Made by a program: the position numbers and the translations under genes. A model generated the notes under the pieces. That model was not told the DNA's origin and did not search any database. It worked only from the letters and a program-made list of their open reading frames with translations. From an uncultured Pelagibacteraceae bacterium (GTDB lineage Bacteria > Pseudomonadota > Alphaproteobacteria > Pelagibacterales > Pelagibacteraceae), in contig CABYVA010000006.1 in NCBI GenBank assembly GCA_902522325.1, positions 1 through 48,714 on the forward strand: DNA of 48,714 nt, written 5' to 3'. This document shows, piece by piece, positions 37,463 to 47,047 of this stretch; the first letter of the stretch is position 1; each line of letters opens with the position of its first letter.

Positions 37463-39290
37463 TTCTGAAATTGGAAAAGAGGCAATAAAAAAAGAACTCC
37501 CATTAATACCTAAGCTTCCTGGTGTTTATAGGATGCTCAACTCTAAGAATGAAATATTATATGTTGGAAAGGCCAAAAATCTTCCAAACAGATTAAAAAG
37601 TTATATCGCAGAAAAAAATCATATAATAAGAACAGAAAGAATGTTGTCTCAAACAAAAAAAATTGAGATAACAACTACATCTAATGAAAGTGAAGCCTTA
37701 CTCTTAGAAGCTAATTTAATAAAAAAATATAAACCAAAGTTTAATATTCTTTTAAGAGATGATAAATCATTTCCATTTATTTTTATTGGAAACAAAGATC
37801 AATGGCCACAAATAAAAAGACATAGAGGAAAAAAAACTAAAGAAGGATTCTATTTTGGACCATTTGCGTCTGCTGGTTCAGCTAACTGGACGATTAAAAT
37901 GATTCAAAAAATTTTTCATTTAAGAGTTTGCGATGATACTGTTTTTAAAAATAGAGAACGACCATGTATTTTATATCAAATAAAAAGATGTTCAGGGCCA
38001 TGCGTTGGTTATATCGATAAGGAAGAATATAAAAGGTCAGTTGAAGATGCTATTGAATTCGTTTCAGGCAAATCAAGAAGAATACAAAAAAATCTTTCAA
38101 ATCAAATGGAAAAAGCAAGTGAAGATTTAGATTTTGAAAAAGCAGCAATATTAAGAGATAGAATTAAATCATTAAATATTATTCAATCATCACAAAGAAT
38201 TAATGAAGCAAATTTATTAGAAGCAGATGTAATTGCTGGATACAAGGAGTCTGGTAAAGCTTGCATACAAGTATTTTTTTATAGGTCTAAACAGAATTGG
38301 GGTAATCAAGCTTTTTTTCCTAAACATGACCCAGATGAAAAATTAGGTAATATATTAAACTCATTTGTTTCTCAGTTTTATGAAAATAAAAGTGTACCAT
38401 CTTTAATAATACTTTCAGAAGATATCGAAGAAAAAAATTTAATTGAAAAAACACTTTCTAAAAAAGAGAGTAAACATATTAATATTTCTGTTGCAAAAAA
38501 AGGATCAAAATTAAAAGTTATAAATCAAGCAATTAAAAATGCAAAAGATAGTTTGAATAGGAAGCTTTATGAAAGCCAAAATAATAAAGAGTTATTTGAT
38601 TCTGTTTCTAAAAAGTTTGATCTTGAAACAAACATAAGCCTTATTGAAGTTTATGACAATAGTCATATTCAAGGAACAAATAGTGTTGGAGCTTTGATTG
38701 CATTTGGAGACGAGGGATTTGTTAAAAAAAGGTACAGAAAGTTTAATATAAAGAAAAAAAATAATGAGCAAGATGATTATGGAATGATGAGAGAAGTTTT
38801 AAATAGAAGATTTAAAAGAGCCATCCAAGAGAAAGATAATTTCCTATCTTTTCCAGATTTAGTGATGATAGATGGAGGCAAAGGACAATACTCAACCGCT
38901 AGAGAAACTATGAACGAATTAGGTTTGCATGATATACCAGTTATAGCCATTGCAAAAGGTAAATACAGAAACAGTGGAAATGAAACTTTTTTTCACAACG
39001 GTAGAGAATTTAAATTTGAAAAAAATGATCCAACACTCTTTTTTCTCCAAAGAATAAGGGATGAATCTCATAGATTTGCAATAAGTGCGCATAGAGCAAA
39101 AAGGAAAAAAGGAATAACAAAATCACTTCTTGATCAAATACAAGGAATTGGATCTATGAGAAAAAGAGCATTATTAAATCATTTTGGGTCTGCAAGAGCA
39201 GTAGAATCTGCAAGTCTGGACGAGATCAAAACAGTAGAAGGAGTTGAAGAAAAAGTTGCAAAAAAAATATATAACTTTTTCCACGAATGA
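37455..39290 (+). CDS. uvrC: Excinuclease ABC subunit C (UvrC)
   Basis: UvrC makes both incisions around a DNA lesion after UvrB has verified it. The 611-residue protein has an N-terminal GIY-YIG nuclease domain (PGVYRML and [10 protein letters not shown], about 19-42), a conserved cysteine-containing region [17 protein letters not shown] near 171-187, and a UVR motif [15 protein letters not shown] near 218-232. The second nuclease domain holds [10 protein letters not shown] and MIDGGKGQ, and helix-hairpin-helix repeats occupy the C terminus ([13 protein letters not shown] and [12 protein letters not shown]). Full length. Its stop overlaps pgsA as ATGA. Confidence 0.97.
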   Translation: MISSEIGKEAIKKELPLIPKLPGVYRMLNSKNEILYVGKAKNLPNRLKSYIAEKNHIIRTERMLSQTKKIEITTTSNESEALLLEANLIKKYKPKFNILLRDDKSFPFIFIGNKDQWPQIKRHRGKKTKEGFYFGPFASAGSANWTIKMIQKIFHLRVCDDTVFKNRERPCILYQIKRCSGPCVGYIDKEEYKRSVEDAIEFVSGKSRRIQKNLSNQMEKASEDLDFEKAAILRDRIKSLNIIQSSQRINEANLLEADVIAGYKESGKACIQVFFYRSKQNWGNQAFFPKHDPDEKLGNILNSFVSQFYENKSVPSLIILSEDIEEKNLIEKTLSKKESKHINISVAKKGSKLKVINQAIKNAKDSLNRKLYESQNNKELFDSVSKKFDLETNISLIEVYDNSHIQGTNSVGALIAFGDEGFVKKRYRKFNIKKKNNEQDDYGMMREVLNRRFKRAIQEKDNFLSFPDLVMIDGGKGQYSTARETMNELGLHDIPVIAIAKGKYRNSGNETFFHNGREFKFEKNDPTLFFLQRIRDESHRFAISAHRAKRKKGITKSLLDQIQGIGSMRKRALLNHFGSARAVESASLDEIKTVEGVEEKVAKKIYNFFHE

Positions 39291-39871
39291 AAATAAAAAT
39301 ACCAAATTACTTAACGATTGGCAGAATTATAATAGTGCCCTTTTTTGTTATCGCATTTTATTTTCCTGGATTTTATGGAGATATTATTCCTTTAACACTA
39401 TTCATTATTGCCTCCTTTACCGATTTTTTAGATGGTTTATTGGCAAGAATGTTTAAAGAAGAGTCAAAACTTGGAGAACTTTTGGATCCAATAGCTGATA
39501 AAATTATTGTAGCTACTGCCTTAATTTTGCTAGTTATGAATGGAACTATCAAAAACTATGAGGTGATAGCAGCAATTATAATATTAACTAGGGAAATACT
39601 TATTTCTGGTTTAAGAGAATTTTTAGCTATAGGAAAAATAAAACTTCCTGTATCAAATCTTGCAAAACTAAAAACTTTTTTACAAATGTTTTCAATTGCA
39701 ATTCTATTAACTGGTGAAACAGGAAATAAAATAATTAACTTTGAAGATTACAATGCTCAAACTATTGGTATAATATTATTATGGTTATCTGCATTTCTAA
39801 CTTTATACACCGGTTATGATTATCTTAGAAAAGGAATTGATCACGCTATATCTGAAGATGAAAAAAATTAA
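39287..39871 (+). CDS. pgsA: CDP-diacylglycerol--glycerol-3-phosphate 3-phosphatidyltransferase
   Basis: PgsA makes phosphatidylglycerol phosphate, the committed step to phosphatidylglycerol, in the cytoplasmic membrane. The 194 residues contain about five membrane segments and the CDP-alcohol phosphotransferase signature with the DG-x2-AR-x8-G-x3-D-x3-D spacing, seen as DGLLAR followed by [10 protein letters not shown] (about residues 48-72). Position after uvrC is common in alphaproteobacteria. Its stop overlaps by 4 bp the stop of convergent ilvE. Confidence 0.94.
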   Translation: MKIKIPNYLTIGRIIIVPFFVIAFYFPGFYGDIIPLTLFIIASFTDFLDGLLARMFKEESKLGELLDPIADKIIVATALILLVMNGTIKNYEVIAAIIILTREILISGLREFLAIGKIKLPVSNLAKLKTFLQMFSIAILLTGETGNKIINFEDYNAQTIGIILLWLSAFLTLYTGYDYLRKGIDHAISEDEKN

Positions 39872-40749
39872 GCAGCTTTCTTTTTTCTAACTAATTTTTC
39901 ATAACTAGTTGATAAGTCTAAAATCAAATCACAAACCTTATAATTGTGTTCAGCGATTTTTGAAATAGGTGTAACTTCTGCAGCAGTACCAGTTAAAAAA
40001 CATCCAACAAAGCTAGAAAGTTCTCCTGGAGAAATTTTTCTTTCATTTACTTTAATATTTTTAGACTTTGCTATTTCAATTACTGTCCTTCTAGTTATCC
40101 CATCTAAAAAGCAATCTGGAGTTGGAGTATGCAAATCTCCTTTTTTGTCCTTAAAAAATATATTTGCTCCTGTAGCCTCAGCAATATTACCATCATGATC
40201 AAGCATTAATGAATCGGCATATCCTTGTCTCTCTGCTTCATGTTTTGAAAGTGTACAAATCATATATAACCCTGCGGCTTTAGTGTCCCAAGGAATTGTA
40301 TTTGGAGCCGGTCTTCTCCATTTAGAAATGTTTAATTTAATCCCTTCAAGTTTTAATTTTGAATCAAAATATGTTCCCCATTCCCATGTTGCTATTGCTA
40401 CATGAATTTTTGTTTGTTGAGCAGAAACTGCCATCATTTCGCTTCCTCTCCAAACAAAAGGCCTTACATATCCATTTTTAACATTTTGCGAAGAGACAAT
40501 TTTTTTAATTGCAGTATTTATTTCATCTTTAGAATAAGGAATTTTAATATCCATTCTTTCAGCTGAATGAAAAAGTCTATCTGTATGTTCTTCTAATTTA
40601 AATACTTCTTCGTCATAAACTCTCAATCCTTCGAACACACAGCTAGCATAATGAAGACCATGACTTAGGACGTGTAATTTAGCATCTTGCCAATCTACAA
40701 GTTGATTATTGTACCAAATTTTGCCTTCTCTTTTATCGTAGGGTATCAT
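39868..40749 (-). CDS. ilvE: Branched-chain amino acid aminotransferase IlvE
   Basis: This fold-type IV pyridoxal-phosphate transaminase performs the last step of valine, leucine and isoleucine synthesis. The 293 residues include HYASCVFEGLRVY (about 33-45), RPFVWRG near 96, the cofactor lysine Lys157 in PWDTKAAG, and the EATGANIFF and DGITRRTVIEIA blocks of the family near 192 and 219. A D-amino acid aminotransferase is excluded by length and by these motifs. It diverges from the MarR gene and appears to have its own promoter. Confidence 0.93.
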   Translation of the reverse strand: MIPYDKREGKIWYNNQLVDWQDAKLHVLSHGLHYASCVFEGLRVYDEEVFKLEEHTDRLFHSAERMDIKIPYSKDEINTAIKKIVSSQNVKNGYVRPFVWRGSEMMAVSAQQTKIHVAIATWEWGTYFDSKLKLEGIKLNISKWRRPAPNTIPWDTKAAGLYMICTLSKHEAERQGYADSLMLDHDGNIAEATGANIFFKDKKGDLHTPTPDCFLDGITRRTVIEIAKSKNIKVNERKISPGELSSFVGCFLTGTAAEVTPISKIAEHNYKVCDLILDLSTSYEKLVRKKKAA

Positions 40750-40766
40750 CAGATTTATTTTCTCAA

Positions 40767-40795
40767 AAAATATCTTTGTATATATAATATGTCAA
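40767..40795 (-). promoter_or_regulatory. Likely ilvE promoter
   Basis: On the minus strand a perfect -35 box TTGACA (40795-40790) is followed 17 bp later by TATTTT (40772-40767). The start site would lie about 10 bases before the ilvE ATG, so the leader would be very short. The 61-bp divergent gap also holds a plus-strand TATAAT (40783-40788) that may serve the MarR gene, although its -35 region is poor. Confidence 0.5.
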
Positions 40796-40810
40796 TATAA
40801 CTTACCAATA

Positions 40811-41248
40811 ATGAAAGAACTTTTATATTTAAAAGATGATCAATTAAAAGAATTTATTGAAAAACTCTTTATAGGGTATCGAGAATCTTTTTCTGATGCA
40901 AAAAAGACATTAGAAAAATATTCAATAGGAATAGCCCATCATAAAACTATTCATTTATTGTCTATTTATAAGGGGATTACTATCTCTAAACTTTTAAAAA
41001 AATTAAAAATAACTAAACAAAGTTTGAACAGAATTTTAAGGGATCTTATTAAAATTAATGCAATATATTTTAAAAAGAACGAAAAAGATACAAGACTGAA
41101 GCATATTTTTTTAAGTGAAAAAGGAGAAAAAATCTTTAATGAAATTTTTTCAATGCAAAAAAAAAGGATATATAAAGCTCTGCTTGATTCAACATCTGAA
41201 GAAGTTTTATATTTTAACAAAGTGTTAAAAAAAATAATTAATGAATAA
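40811..41248 (+). CDS. MarR-family regulator (PetP-like)
   Basis: The 145-residue protein is a winged-helix regulator of the MarR group. A dimerisation helix region (about 1-50) precedes the helix-turn-helix GITISKLLKKLKITKQSLNRILRDL (starting near residue 56) and the wing with DTRLKHIFLSEKGEK near 95-109. In alphaproteobacteria a MarR protein of this kind (PetP in Rhodobacter capsulatus) lies directly before an OmpR-type response regulator, as it does here. The target genes and any ligand are unknown. Its stop overlaps the response regulator start by 8 bp. Confidence 0.87.
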   Translation: MKELLYLKDDQLKEFIEKLFIGYRESFSDAKKTLEKYSIGIAHHKTIHLLSIYKGITISKLLKKLKITKQSLNRILRDLIKINAIYFKKNEKDTRLKHIFLSEKGEKIFNEIFSMQKKRIYKALLDSTSEEVLYFNKVLKKIINE

Positions 41249-41918
41249 ATTTAAAGCACATATATTAATTGTTGATGATGATGATGGTATAAGAGATTTA
41301 GTTAAACAATATCTTTTAGAAAATAATTTTTTAATCACAACTGCAAAAAATGCTGAAGAAGCAAAAAATAAAATTTCAGTAATTAAATTTGATTTAATTG
41401 TTTTAGATATAATGATGCCGGGGCAAAGTGGTTTGGAATTTACCTTAGAAAATAAACATAAAATAGATACACCAATTATTTTATTAACTGCGAAGGGAGA
41501 GCCTGGAGAAAGAATAGAGGGTTTAGAAACTGGTGCCGATGATTATTTGCCTAAGCCATTCGAGCCTAAAGAATTAATTTTACGAATAAAAAATATTTTA
41601 AACAAAACAAAGAGTCAAAGTCAAAAAAGAGTTATAGAGTTTGATAATATTAAAATAGATCTAAATAAATTATTAATTCTTCAAAATGGTAAAGAATTCA
41701 AAATAAATAACACAGAAAAAATTATACTTGAAAAAATGATTAATGCACCTGGTCAAACATTTTCTAGAGAATCGATAGGCAAATTAATAGATTTAGATAA
41801 AGAAAGATCAATTGATGTTATAATAACTAGGTTAAGAAAAAAAATTGAAATTGATCCTAAAAACCCAAAATTTCTCCAAACAATAAGAGGGGCTGGCTAT
41901 GTTTTATGGATTGAATAA
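41241..41918 (+). CDS. OmpR-type response regulator (PetR-like)
   Basis: This 225-residue protein has an N-terminal receiver domain with the acidic pocket VDDDD (11-15), phospho-acceptor Asp56 in VLDIMMPGQSG, and the conserved lysine in LLTAKGEPGERIEG. A C-terminal winged-helix DNA-binding domain (about 130-225) has RSIDVIITRLRKKIE and TIRGAGYVLW. It is encoded between the MarR regulator and a histidine kinase, with 8- and 20-bp overlaps, so the kinase is very likely its partner. Its regulon cannot be read from the window. Confidence 0.94.
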   Translation: MNKFKAHILIVDDDDGIRDLVKQYLLENNFLITTAKNAEEAKNKISVIKFDLIVLDIMMPGQSGLEFTLENKHKIDTPIILLTAKGEPGERIEGLETGADDYLPKPFEPKELILRIKNILNKTKSQSQKRVIEFDNIKIDLNKLLILQNGKEFKINNTEKIILEKMINAPGQTFSRESIGKLIDLDKERSIDVIITRLRKKIEIDPKNPKFLQTIRGAGYVLWIE

Positions 41919-43212
41919 AATTATAAAAAATATATTACCCAAAAGACTTTTTTATAGAGCGCTACTAATTGTTGCAGCTCCAATAATCATTTTACAATTA
42001 ACTATCTCTGTAGTTTTTTTTGATAGCCTTTGGATAAAAACTAATAAAGGTATGACCAGAGCCCTTGTTAACGAGATAAAGTTTTTTATAAGTGCTTATG
42101 AAAATGAACAATACAATAAAGACTCACTAACAAAACTTTTTTCTGAAAATCATGATGTAAAAGTTATTTATGTTCCAGAAAAACTTCTACCCGAAAAAAG
42201 CCAAGAAAGATGGTTTAGCCCAATGGATAGAACTCTTAGAAGAGAACTAAAATCAAATATGTTTAATTATTGGTTTGATACTACTAAATTTAAAGATTCA
42301 ATTGATTTAAAAATAAAACATCTAAATGGATATTTTCAATTTTTAGTTCCTAAAGAAAGAGTAATAAGTTCTTCAGCAAGAATGTTTGCATTGTGGATTA
42401 CTTTGCCTGCTTTCCTGTTAATTTTTATATCCTTAATTTTTTTAAAAAATCAAACCAGACCAATAACTAATTTGGCAAAAGCATCAGCTAGATTTGGAAG
42501 AGGTGAAGAGATAGATGAGTTTAGACCTTCTGGCGCACAAGAAATAAGACAAGCAGGATACGAATTTGATAGAATGAGAAAAAGAATAATGAGACATTTA
42601 AATCAAAGATCAGAAATGTTGTCTGGAATAAGTCACGACTTAAGAACGCCATTAACAAGAATAAAATTACAGCTTGCATTTATAAAAGATCAAAACATTG
42701 CAAAAAAACTGTCAGATGATGTGCTTGAAATGGAAAAAATGCTTAATGAATATTTACAATTTGCAAGTTCCAGTTTCGCAGATAAAACTGAAAAATTTAA
42801 TATTTCCAATCTTATTGAAAATATAATTAAAAAATATGAAAATAAAAAAATTACCTCTGAATTCTCTAAAGATATTTATATGATGGGTAGAAAAAATTTA
42901 ATTACTCGATGTATTAGTAATTTGATTGATAATGCTACAAAATATGCAAATAAAGTTGATATACAAATGAAAAAAGCAAAAGATAACATATTTATAACTA
43001 TTGATGATGATGGTCCTGGAATTTCAAATAGCGAATATGAAAATGTTTTTAAACCTTTTTACAAAATAAATAAAAGTAGAGGAGATTCAAAATCTAGTGT
43101 TGGACTTGGATTGTCTATTGCCTCAGATATTGTGAGATCGCATGGAGGAAATATTGCTTTAGATAAATCTCCTCAAAATGGACTAAGAGTAAGAGTTACT
43201 TTGCCCTTTTAG
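41899..43212 (+). CDS. Membrane sensor histidine kinase (EnvZ-like)
   Basis: The 437-residue kinase has two membrane segments (about 18-42 and 160-183) that bracket a periplasmic domain of roughly 115 residues, then a HAMP region, the dimerisation and phospho-acceptor motif SGISHDLRTPLTR with His246, and an ATPase domain showing NLIDNATKYA (N box), DDDGPGIS (G1) and GLGLSIASDIVRSHGG (G2). The domain order matches EnvZ. It is the probable partner of the response regulator just upstream. The last 17 bp overlap the stop end of convergent ubiK. Confidence 0.93.
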   Translation: MFYGLNKIIKNILPKRLFYRALLIVAAPIIILQLTISVVFFDSLWIKTNKGMTRALVNEIKFFISAYENEQYNKDSLTKLFSENHDVKVIYVPEKLLPEKSQERWFSPMDRTLRRELKSNMFNYWFDTTKFKDSIDLKIKHLNGYFQFLVPKERVISSSARMFALWITLPAFLLIFISLIFLKNQTRPITNLAKASARFGRGEEIDEFRPSGAQEIRQAGYEFDRMRKRIMRHLNQRSEMLSGISHDLRTPLTRIKLQLAFIKDQNIAKKLSDDVLEMEKMLNEYLQFASSSFADKTEKFNISNLIENIIKKYENKKITSEFSKDIYMMGRKNLITRCISNLIDNATKYANKVDIQMKKAKDNIFITIDDDGPGISNSEYENVFKPFYKINKSRGDSKSSVGLGLSIASDIVRSHGGNIALDKSPQNGLRVRVTLPF

Positions 43213-43444
43213 TTTTTTTTTTACTTAATTTTTTTTCAAATTTTTCTAATTTTTTTTCTAGATTTCCAATTCTTTTATTTAAAATCTCAATTTCTTCCTT
43301 ACTGGCTAGTTTCATTCTAAAAATTATCTCATCTTTTTTCGATCTCAATATATTTAAAATTTCAGTGTTTAAATCCTTATAAGATACTAAACCCTGTTCA
43401 AATAACTTGGCTAATCTATCAATTACTAATTTTGATTTTGACAT
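43196..43444 (-). CDS. BMFP/UbiK-family coiled-coil protein
   Basis: This short protein (82 residues from the ATG at 43444) resembles the membrane fusogenic BMFP family that includes YqiC/UbiK, an accessory factor for ubiquinone synthesis. It shows an N-terminal helix SKSKLVIDRLAKLFEQG, RMKLASKEEIEILNKRIGNLEKKLEKFEK in the second half, and a lysine-rich end. I chose 43444 because the extra 27 residues of a longer frame from 43525 overlap the divergent lgt start and are not family-like. It converges on the histidine kinase gene and overlaps it by 17 bp. Confidence 0.75.
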   Translation of the reverse strand: MSKSKLVIDRLAKLFEQGLVSYKDLNTEILNILRSKKDEIIFRMKLASKEEIEILNKRIGNLEKKLEKFEKKLSKKKTKRAK

Positions 43445-43489
43445 ATAATCATTTATAAAATTAATATATTCTACATTTATTATATTAAA

Positions 43490-44263
43490 ATGTTTATTAA
43501 TAATATTGACCCAGTAGCTTTTCAAATTTTTTCTTTAGAAATTAGATGGTATTCTTTGGCCTATATTTTTGGAATTATATTTGGTTGGTTGTATTGCAAG
43601 AAAATATTAGCTAATGATAAAAAATTACTTGCTTTACTTGATAATCTTATTACTTACATCATCATAGGGATCATTATTGGTGGTAGACTAGGATATATAT
43701 TATTCTACAATTTAGAATATTACCTTAAAAATATCTTTGAGATTTTTATGATCTGGAATGGAGGAATGTCTTTTCATGGTGGCCTCATTGGTGTTCTCGT
43801 AGCTGTTACTATATTTAGTAAAAAACATAAAATTGATTCTTTTATTTTTCTGGATCTAATCTCTTTAGTAGCACCTATAGGTATATTTTTAGGAAGAATT
43901 GCAAATTTTATAAATTCAGAACTCTATGGAAGAGAAACTGATGTGGCGTGGTCGGTTAAATTTATTGCAATTGATAATATTCCAAGACACCCTTCGCAAA
44001 TATATGAAGCTATTTTTGAAGGGATTATATTATTCATTTTGTTGAATTTTTTTTATAAAAAAAACTATTTATCTAAAACTGGTCTAATTTCGTCAATTTT
44101 TTTAATTTTTTATTCAGTATTTAGATTTTTTTTAGAATTTTTCAGAGTACCCGATCCTCAATTAGGTTTCTTATTTTTTCAATTAACATTTGGTCAAATA
44201 ATAAGTGTAATTTTTTTAATTTTTGGCACTTATCTTTTTTTTACAAAAAAAAATGAAATCTAA
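43490..44263 (+). CDS. lgt: Prolipoprotein diacylglyceryl transferase Lgt
   Basis: Lgt attaches diacylglycerol from phosphatidylglycerol to the lipobox cysteine of prolipoproteins. The 257 residues form about seven membrane segments. Signature stretches are IRWYSLAYIFGI near the N terminus, IGGRLGYILFYN near 63-74, MSFHGGLIGV near 93-102, and the Lgt signature GRIANFINSELYGR (about 138-151) with PRHPSQIYEA following. Its start lies 45 bp from the divergent ubiK start. Its end overlaps the next gene by 11 bp. Confidence 0.96.
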   Translation: MFINNIDPVAFQIFSLEIRWYSLAYIFGIIFGWLYCKKILANDKKLLALLDNLITYIIIGIIIGGRLGYILFYNLEYYLKNIFEIFMIWNGGMSFHGGLIGVLVAVTIFSKKHKIDSFIFLDLISLVAPIGIFLGRIANFINSELYGRETDVAWSVKFIAIDNIPRHPSQIYEAIFEGIILFILLNFFYKKNYLSKTGLISSIFLIFYSVFRFFLEFFRVPDPQLGFLFFQLTFGQIISVIFLIFGTYLFFTKKNEI

Positions 44264-45296
44264 AAAAAAAATTTTACCTATCGATAAATATGTAAACGAA
44301 GCTCTTTACAATAAAAAATTTGGCTATTACATGAAAAAAAATCCTTTTGGAAAAAAAGGTGACTTTATAACTGCACCAAATATTTCTATACTATTTTCAG
44401 AAATGATTGCTATATGGATAATCTCTTTTTGGGAAAATCTTAAATGCCCGAAAAAAATCAATCTAATTGAATTAGGCGCAGGAAACGGTTCAATGTTGAA
44501 AGAAATTATAAATACATTTGAAAAATTTCCCCATATTAAAAAAAGTTGCAAAATTTTTATATATGAAAAAAGTATTTATTTAAAAAACTTACAAAAAAAG
44601 AATCTTAAAAAAAAAAATATAACTTGGTTGAAAGATTTAAATAAACTTCCAAAAAATACAAATATTTTTATTGGAAATGAATTTTTTGATGCATTGCCTA
44701 TAAAGCAATTTATAAAAAAAAATAATAAATGGTATGAAAGAAATGTTGAATTTTTTGAATCTGGTAAAACAAGATTTTTAGATATATTAACAAATATTAA
44801 AAAATTAGAAAAAAAAATTGGATTTAAAATTTCATATCAACAAAAATTTATTGAGTTTTCACCTTTGGCAAATAGTTATCTTAAAATAATATCAAAAAAA
44901 ATTAGATCTTCTGAAGGTGGATTACTGATTATTGATTACGGGTATTTCAGTGAAAATATGAAAAATACTCTACAATCAGTATTAAATCATAGATACAATA
45001 ATATTTTAAATAACTTTGGAAAAGCAGATATCACGTATTGTGTTAATTTTAATCTTTTAAAAAGAATAATAGATAAACTTAAGTTAAAAACTATTGGTGT
45101 GACCAGTCAGGAAAAATTCCTAACAAATCTTGGAATTTTAAAAAGAGCCGAAATGATTTCTATTAATTTACCTTTTTCAAAAAAAGCTGATATTTATTAT
45201 AGATTAAAACGTTTAATTGATAAAAATTTTATGGGTAGGCTATTTAAAGTAATGTTTATCTCTAAAAAAAATATAAATTTTAAACTAGGATTTTAA
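44253..45296 (+). CDS. SAM-dependent methyltransferase, MidA/NDUFAF7 family
   Basis: I start this gene at the ATG at 44253, giving 348 residues that begin MKSKKKILPIDKYVNEALY. A start ten codons earlier would lie deeper in lgt. The family (PF02636) includes human NDUFAF7/MidA, which methylates an arginine of a complex I subunit. The sequence shows GYYMKKNPFGKKGDFITAPN (about 25-44), the SAM motif LIELGAGNGSM near 73-83, NEFFDALP near 141, and GGLLIIDYGY near 222. Whether the bacterial protein methylates complex I is inference. Arrangement after lgt and before the laccase-domain gene is common in alphaproteobacteria. Confidence 0.9.
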   Translation: MKSKKKILPIDKYVNEALYNKKFGYYMKKNPFGKKGDFITAPNISILFSEMIAIWIISFWENLKCPKKINLIELGAGNGSMLKEIINTFEKFPHIKKSCKIFIYEKSIYLKNLQKKNLKKKNITWLKDLNKLPKNTNIFIGNEFFDALPIKQFIKKNNKWYERNVEFFESGKTRFLDILTNIKKLEKKIGFKISYQQKFIEFSPLANSYLKIISKKIRSSEGGLLIIDYGYFSENMKNTLQSVLNHRYNNILNNFGKADITYCVNFNLLKRIIDKLKLKTIGVTSQEKFLTNLGILKRAEMISINLPFSKKADIYYRLKRLIDKNFMGRLFKVMFISKKNINFKLGF

Positions 45297-45298
45297 TT

Positions 45299-46057
45299 TT
45301 GATTACTTCAAGAAAACTAGAAAAATTCAAAAACATAAAGCATGGTTTCTTTGATCGCACTGGGGGTAAATCTTCTGGAATATATAAAAGTTTAAATTGT
45401 GGTTTTGGTTCTTCTGATAAAAAAAAAAATATATTAAAAAATATAAAAATTATTTGTAAAAAAATTGGATGCCATAGAAATAAACTTGTACTTTTACATC
45501 AAATACATAGTAGCAAAATTTTTTTTATCAAAAATAACTACAATTTTAAAAAAAAAATCAAATCAGACGCTTCAATAACTCAAACAAAAAATGTAGCGCT
45601 TGGGGTTTTAACTGCAGATTGTGTTCCAGTATTGATTTACGATAAAAAGTTAAAAATTATATCAGCTGTACATGCTGGCTGGAAAGGTGCATACAAAGGC
45701 ATTGTTACTAAAGTAATAAATTTTTTTTTAAAAAAAGGAAGTAGTTTAAAAAATCTTTACGCGATTGTTGGTCCTAGCATTACAGGAAAGAATTACGAAG
45801 TAAAAAAAAAATTTAAGCAAAAATTCATTAAAAAAGATAAAAAAAGTATTATTTTTTTTAAAACTAAAAAAAACAAAACATATTTTTGCCTTAATAAATA
45901 TGTTTATAATCAATTAAGACAGTTGGGTATAAAAAACTTAGAATTAATCAACAAAGATACATATGACAAAAAAAATAATTTTTTTAGTGCTAGAAGATCA
46001 GCTCATAACAATGAAGGTGATTATGGTAGAAATATTTCAATAATTATGATTAAATAA
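45299..46057 (+). CDS. pgeF: Purine nucleoside phosphorylase/polyphenol oxidase family protein (YfiH/PgeF)
   Basis: The 252-residue protein belongs to the multi-copper-like domain family PF02578 (YfiH, PgeF). Members have been reported as purine nucleoside phosphorylases or as peptidoglycan editing factors that remove wrong residues from muropeptide precursors. Metal-binding residues are visible in LLHQIHS, LTADCVPVLI (Cys, about 101-110) and SAVHAGWKGAYKG (His, about 122-134). The start appears to be TTG at 45299, two bases after the midA stop, because no ATG lies before the conserved HGFFDRTGG block at residues 15-23. Confidence 0.87.
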   Translation: MITSRKLEKFKNIKHGFFDRTGGKSSGIYKSLNCGFGSSDKKKNILKNIKIICKKIGCHRNKLVLLHQIHSSKIFFIKNNYNFKKKIKSDASITQTKNVALGVLTADCVPVLIYDKKLKIISAVHAGWKGAYKGIVTKVINFFLKKGSSLKNLYAIVGPSITGKNYEVKKKFKQKFIKKDKKSIIFFKTKKNKTYFCLNKYVYNQLRQLGIKNLELINKDTYDKKNNFFSARRSAHNNEGDYGRNISIIMIK

Positions 46058-46069
46058 GGTTCTCATAAA

Positions 46070-47002
46070 ATGAAACTTCTTACAGGAAACAGCAATAAGA
46101 ACCTCAGTCAAAAAATATCAAAAAATTTAAAAACGAAATTAGTTCATTCGAGCATTAGAAAGTTTGCTGATGGAGAAATTTACATAGAAATAAATGAAAA
46201 CATTAGAGGTAATAGTATATTTCTAATTCAATCTACTTCTGCTCCAGCGAATGATAATTTAATGGAACTTTTATTATGTATAGATGCGTTAAAAAGATCT
46301 TCCGCAAAAAATATTACAGCTGTAATACCTTATTTTGGTTATGCTAGACAAGACCGTAAAGTTGCTCCGAGAACCTCGATATCTGCAAAACTAGTATCAA
46401 ATTTAATAACTAAAGCTGGAGCGGATAGAGTTGTAACTGTTGATTTGCACGCTGGCCAAATACAAGGCTTTTTTGATATTCCTGTTGATAACCTTTTTGC
46501 GACTCCAATTTTCGCGAGACATATTAAAAAGAATTTAAATAGAAAAAACTTAATTTGTGTAGCTCCTGATGTCGGAGGAGTAGAAAGAACAAGAGCGCTT
46601 GCAAGAAAATTAGATATCGGTATCGGGATAATTGATAAAAGAAGACCTTCTCCTGGAAAATCACAAGTAATGAATGTTATTGGAAATGTAAATGGTAAAA
46701 CTTGTATAATTGTTGATGATATAATTGACTCTGGTGGAACCATTGTAAATGCTGCACAAGCCTTAATGAATAGAGGCGCCAAAGAAGTTCATGTTTATAT
46801 TACTCATGGCGTTTTAAGTGGCGATGCAGTTGAAAAAATTAAAAAATCTAAAATTAAAAAATTAGTAGTTACTGATACAATCGATAATTCTAATAAGATA
46901 AAAAAAGCTAGAAATATAGAGGTGTTAACAATGTCTAACTTGTTAAGTGAAGCTATTAAAAGAATTTCCAACTCCACTTCAGTTTCAGACTTATTCAAAT
47001 AA
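46070..47002 (+). CDS. prs: Ribose-phosphate pyrophosphokinase Prs
   Basis: Prs makes PRPP from ribose 5-phosphate and ATP, feeding purine, pyrimidine, histidine and NAD synthesis. The 310-residue protein is full length. Motifs are [10 protein letters not shown], the ATP-binding YARQDRK near 91-97, [18 protein letters not shown] near 125-142, the flexible loop [16 protein letters not shown], and the PRPP-binding [10 protein letters not shown] near 216-225. It stands 12 bp after pgeF and 45 bp before rplY. Confidence 0.97.
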   Translation: MKLLTGNSNKNLSQKISKNLKTKLVHSSIRKFADGEIYIEINENIRGNSIFLIQSTSAPANDNLMELLLCIDALKRSSAKNITAVIPYFGYARQDRKVAPRTSISAKLVSNLITKAGADRVVTVDLHAGQIQGFFDIPVDNLFATPIFARHIKKNLNRKNLICVAPDVGGVERTRALARKLDIGIGIIDKRRPSPGKSQVMNVIGNVNGKTCIIVDDIIDSGGTIVNAAQALMNRGAKEVHVYITHGVLSGDAVEKIKKSKIKKLVVTDTIDNSNKIKKARNIEVLTMSNLLSEAIKRISNSTSVSDLFK

Positions 47003-47047
47003 TTTTCTTGAGTTATTAAAGAACATAAGATAAAAACCGTTGTTTTT

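Noticed and set aside
43445-43525. 27-residue N-terminal extension of the UbiK-like protein
   Set aside because: It would overlap the divergent lgt start and does not look like the family; the ATG at 43444 gives the usual size.
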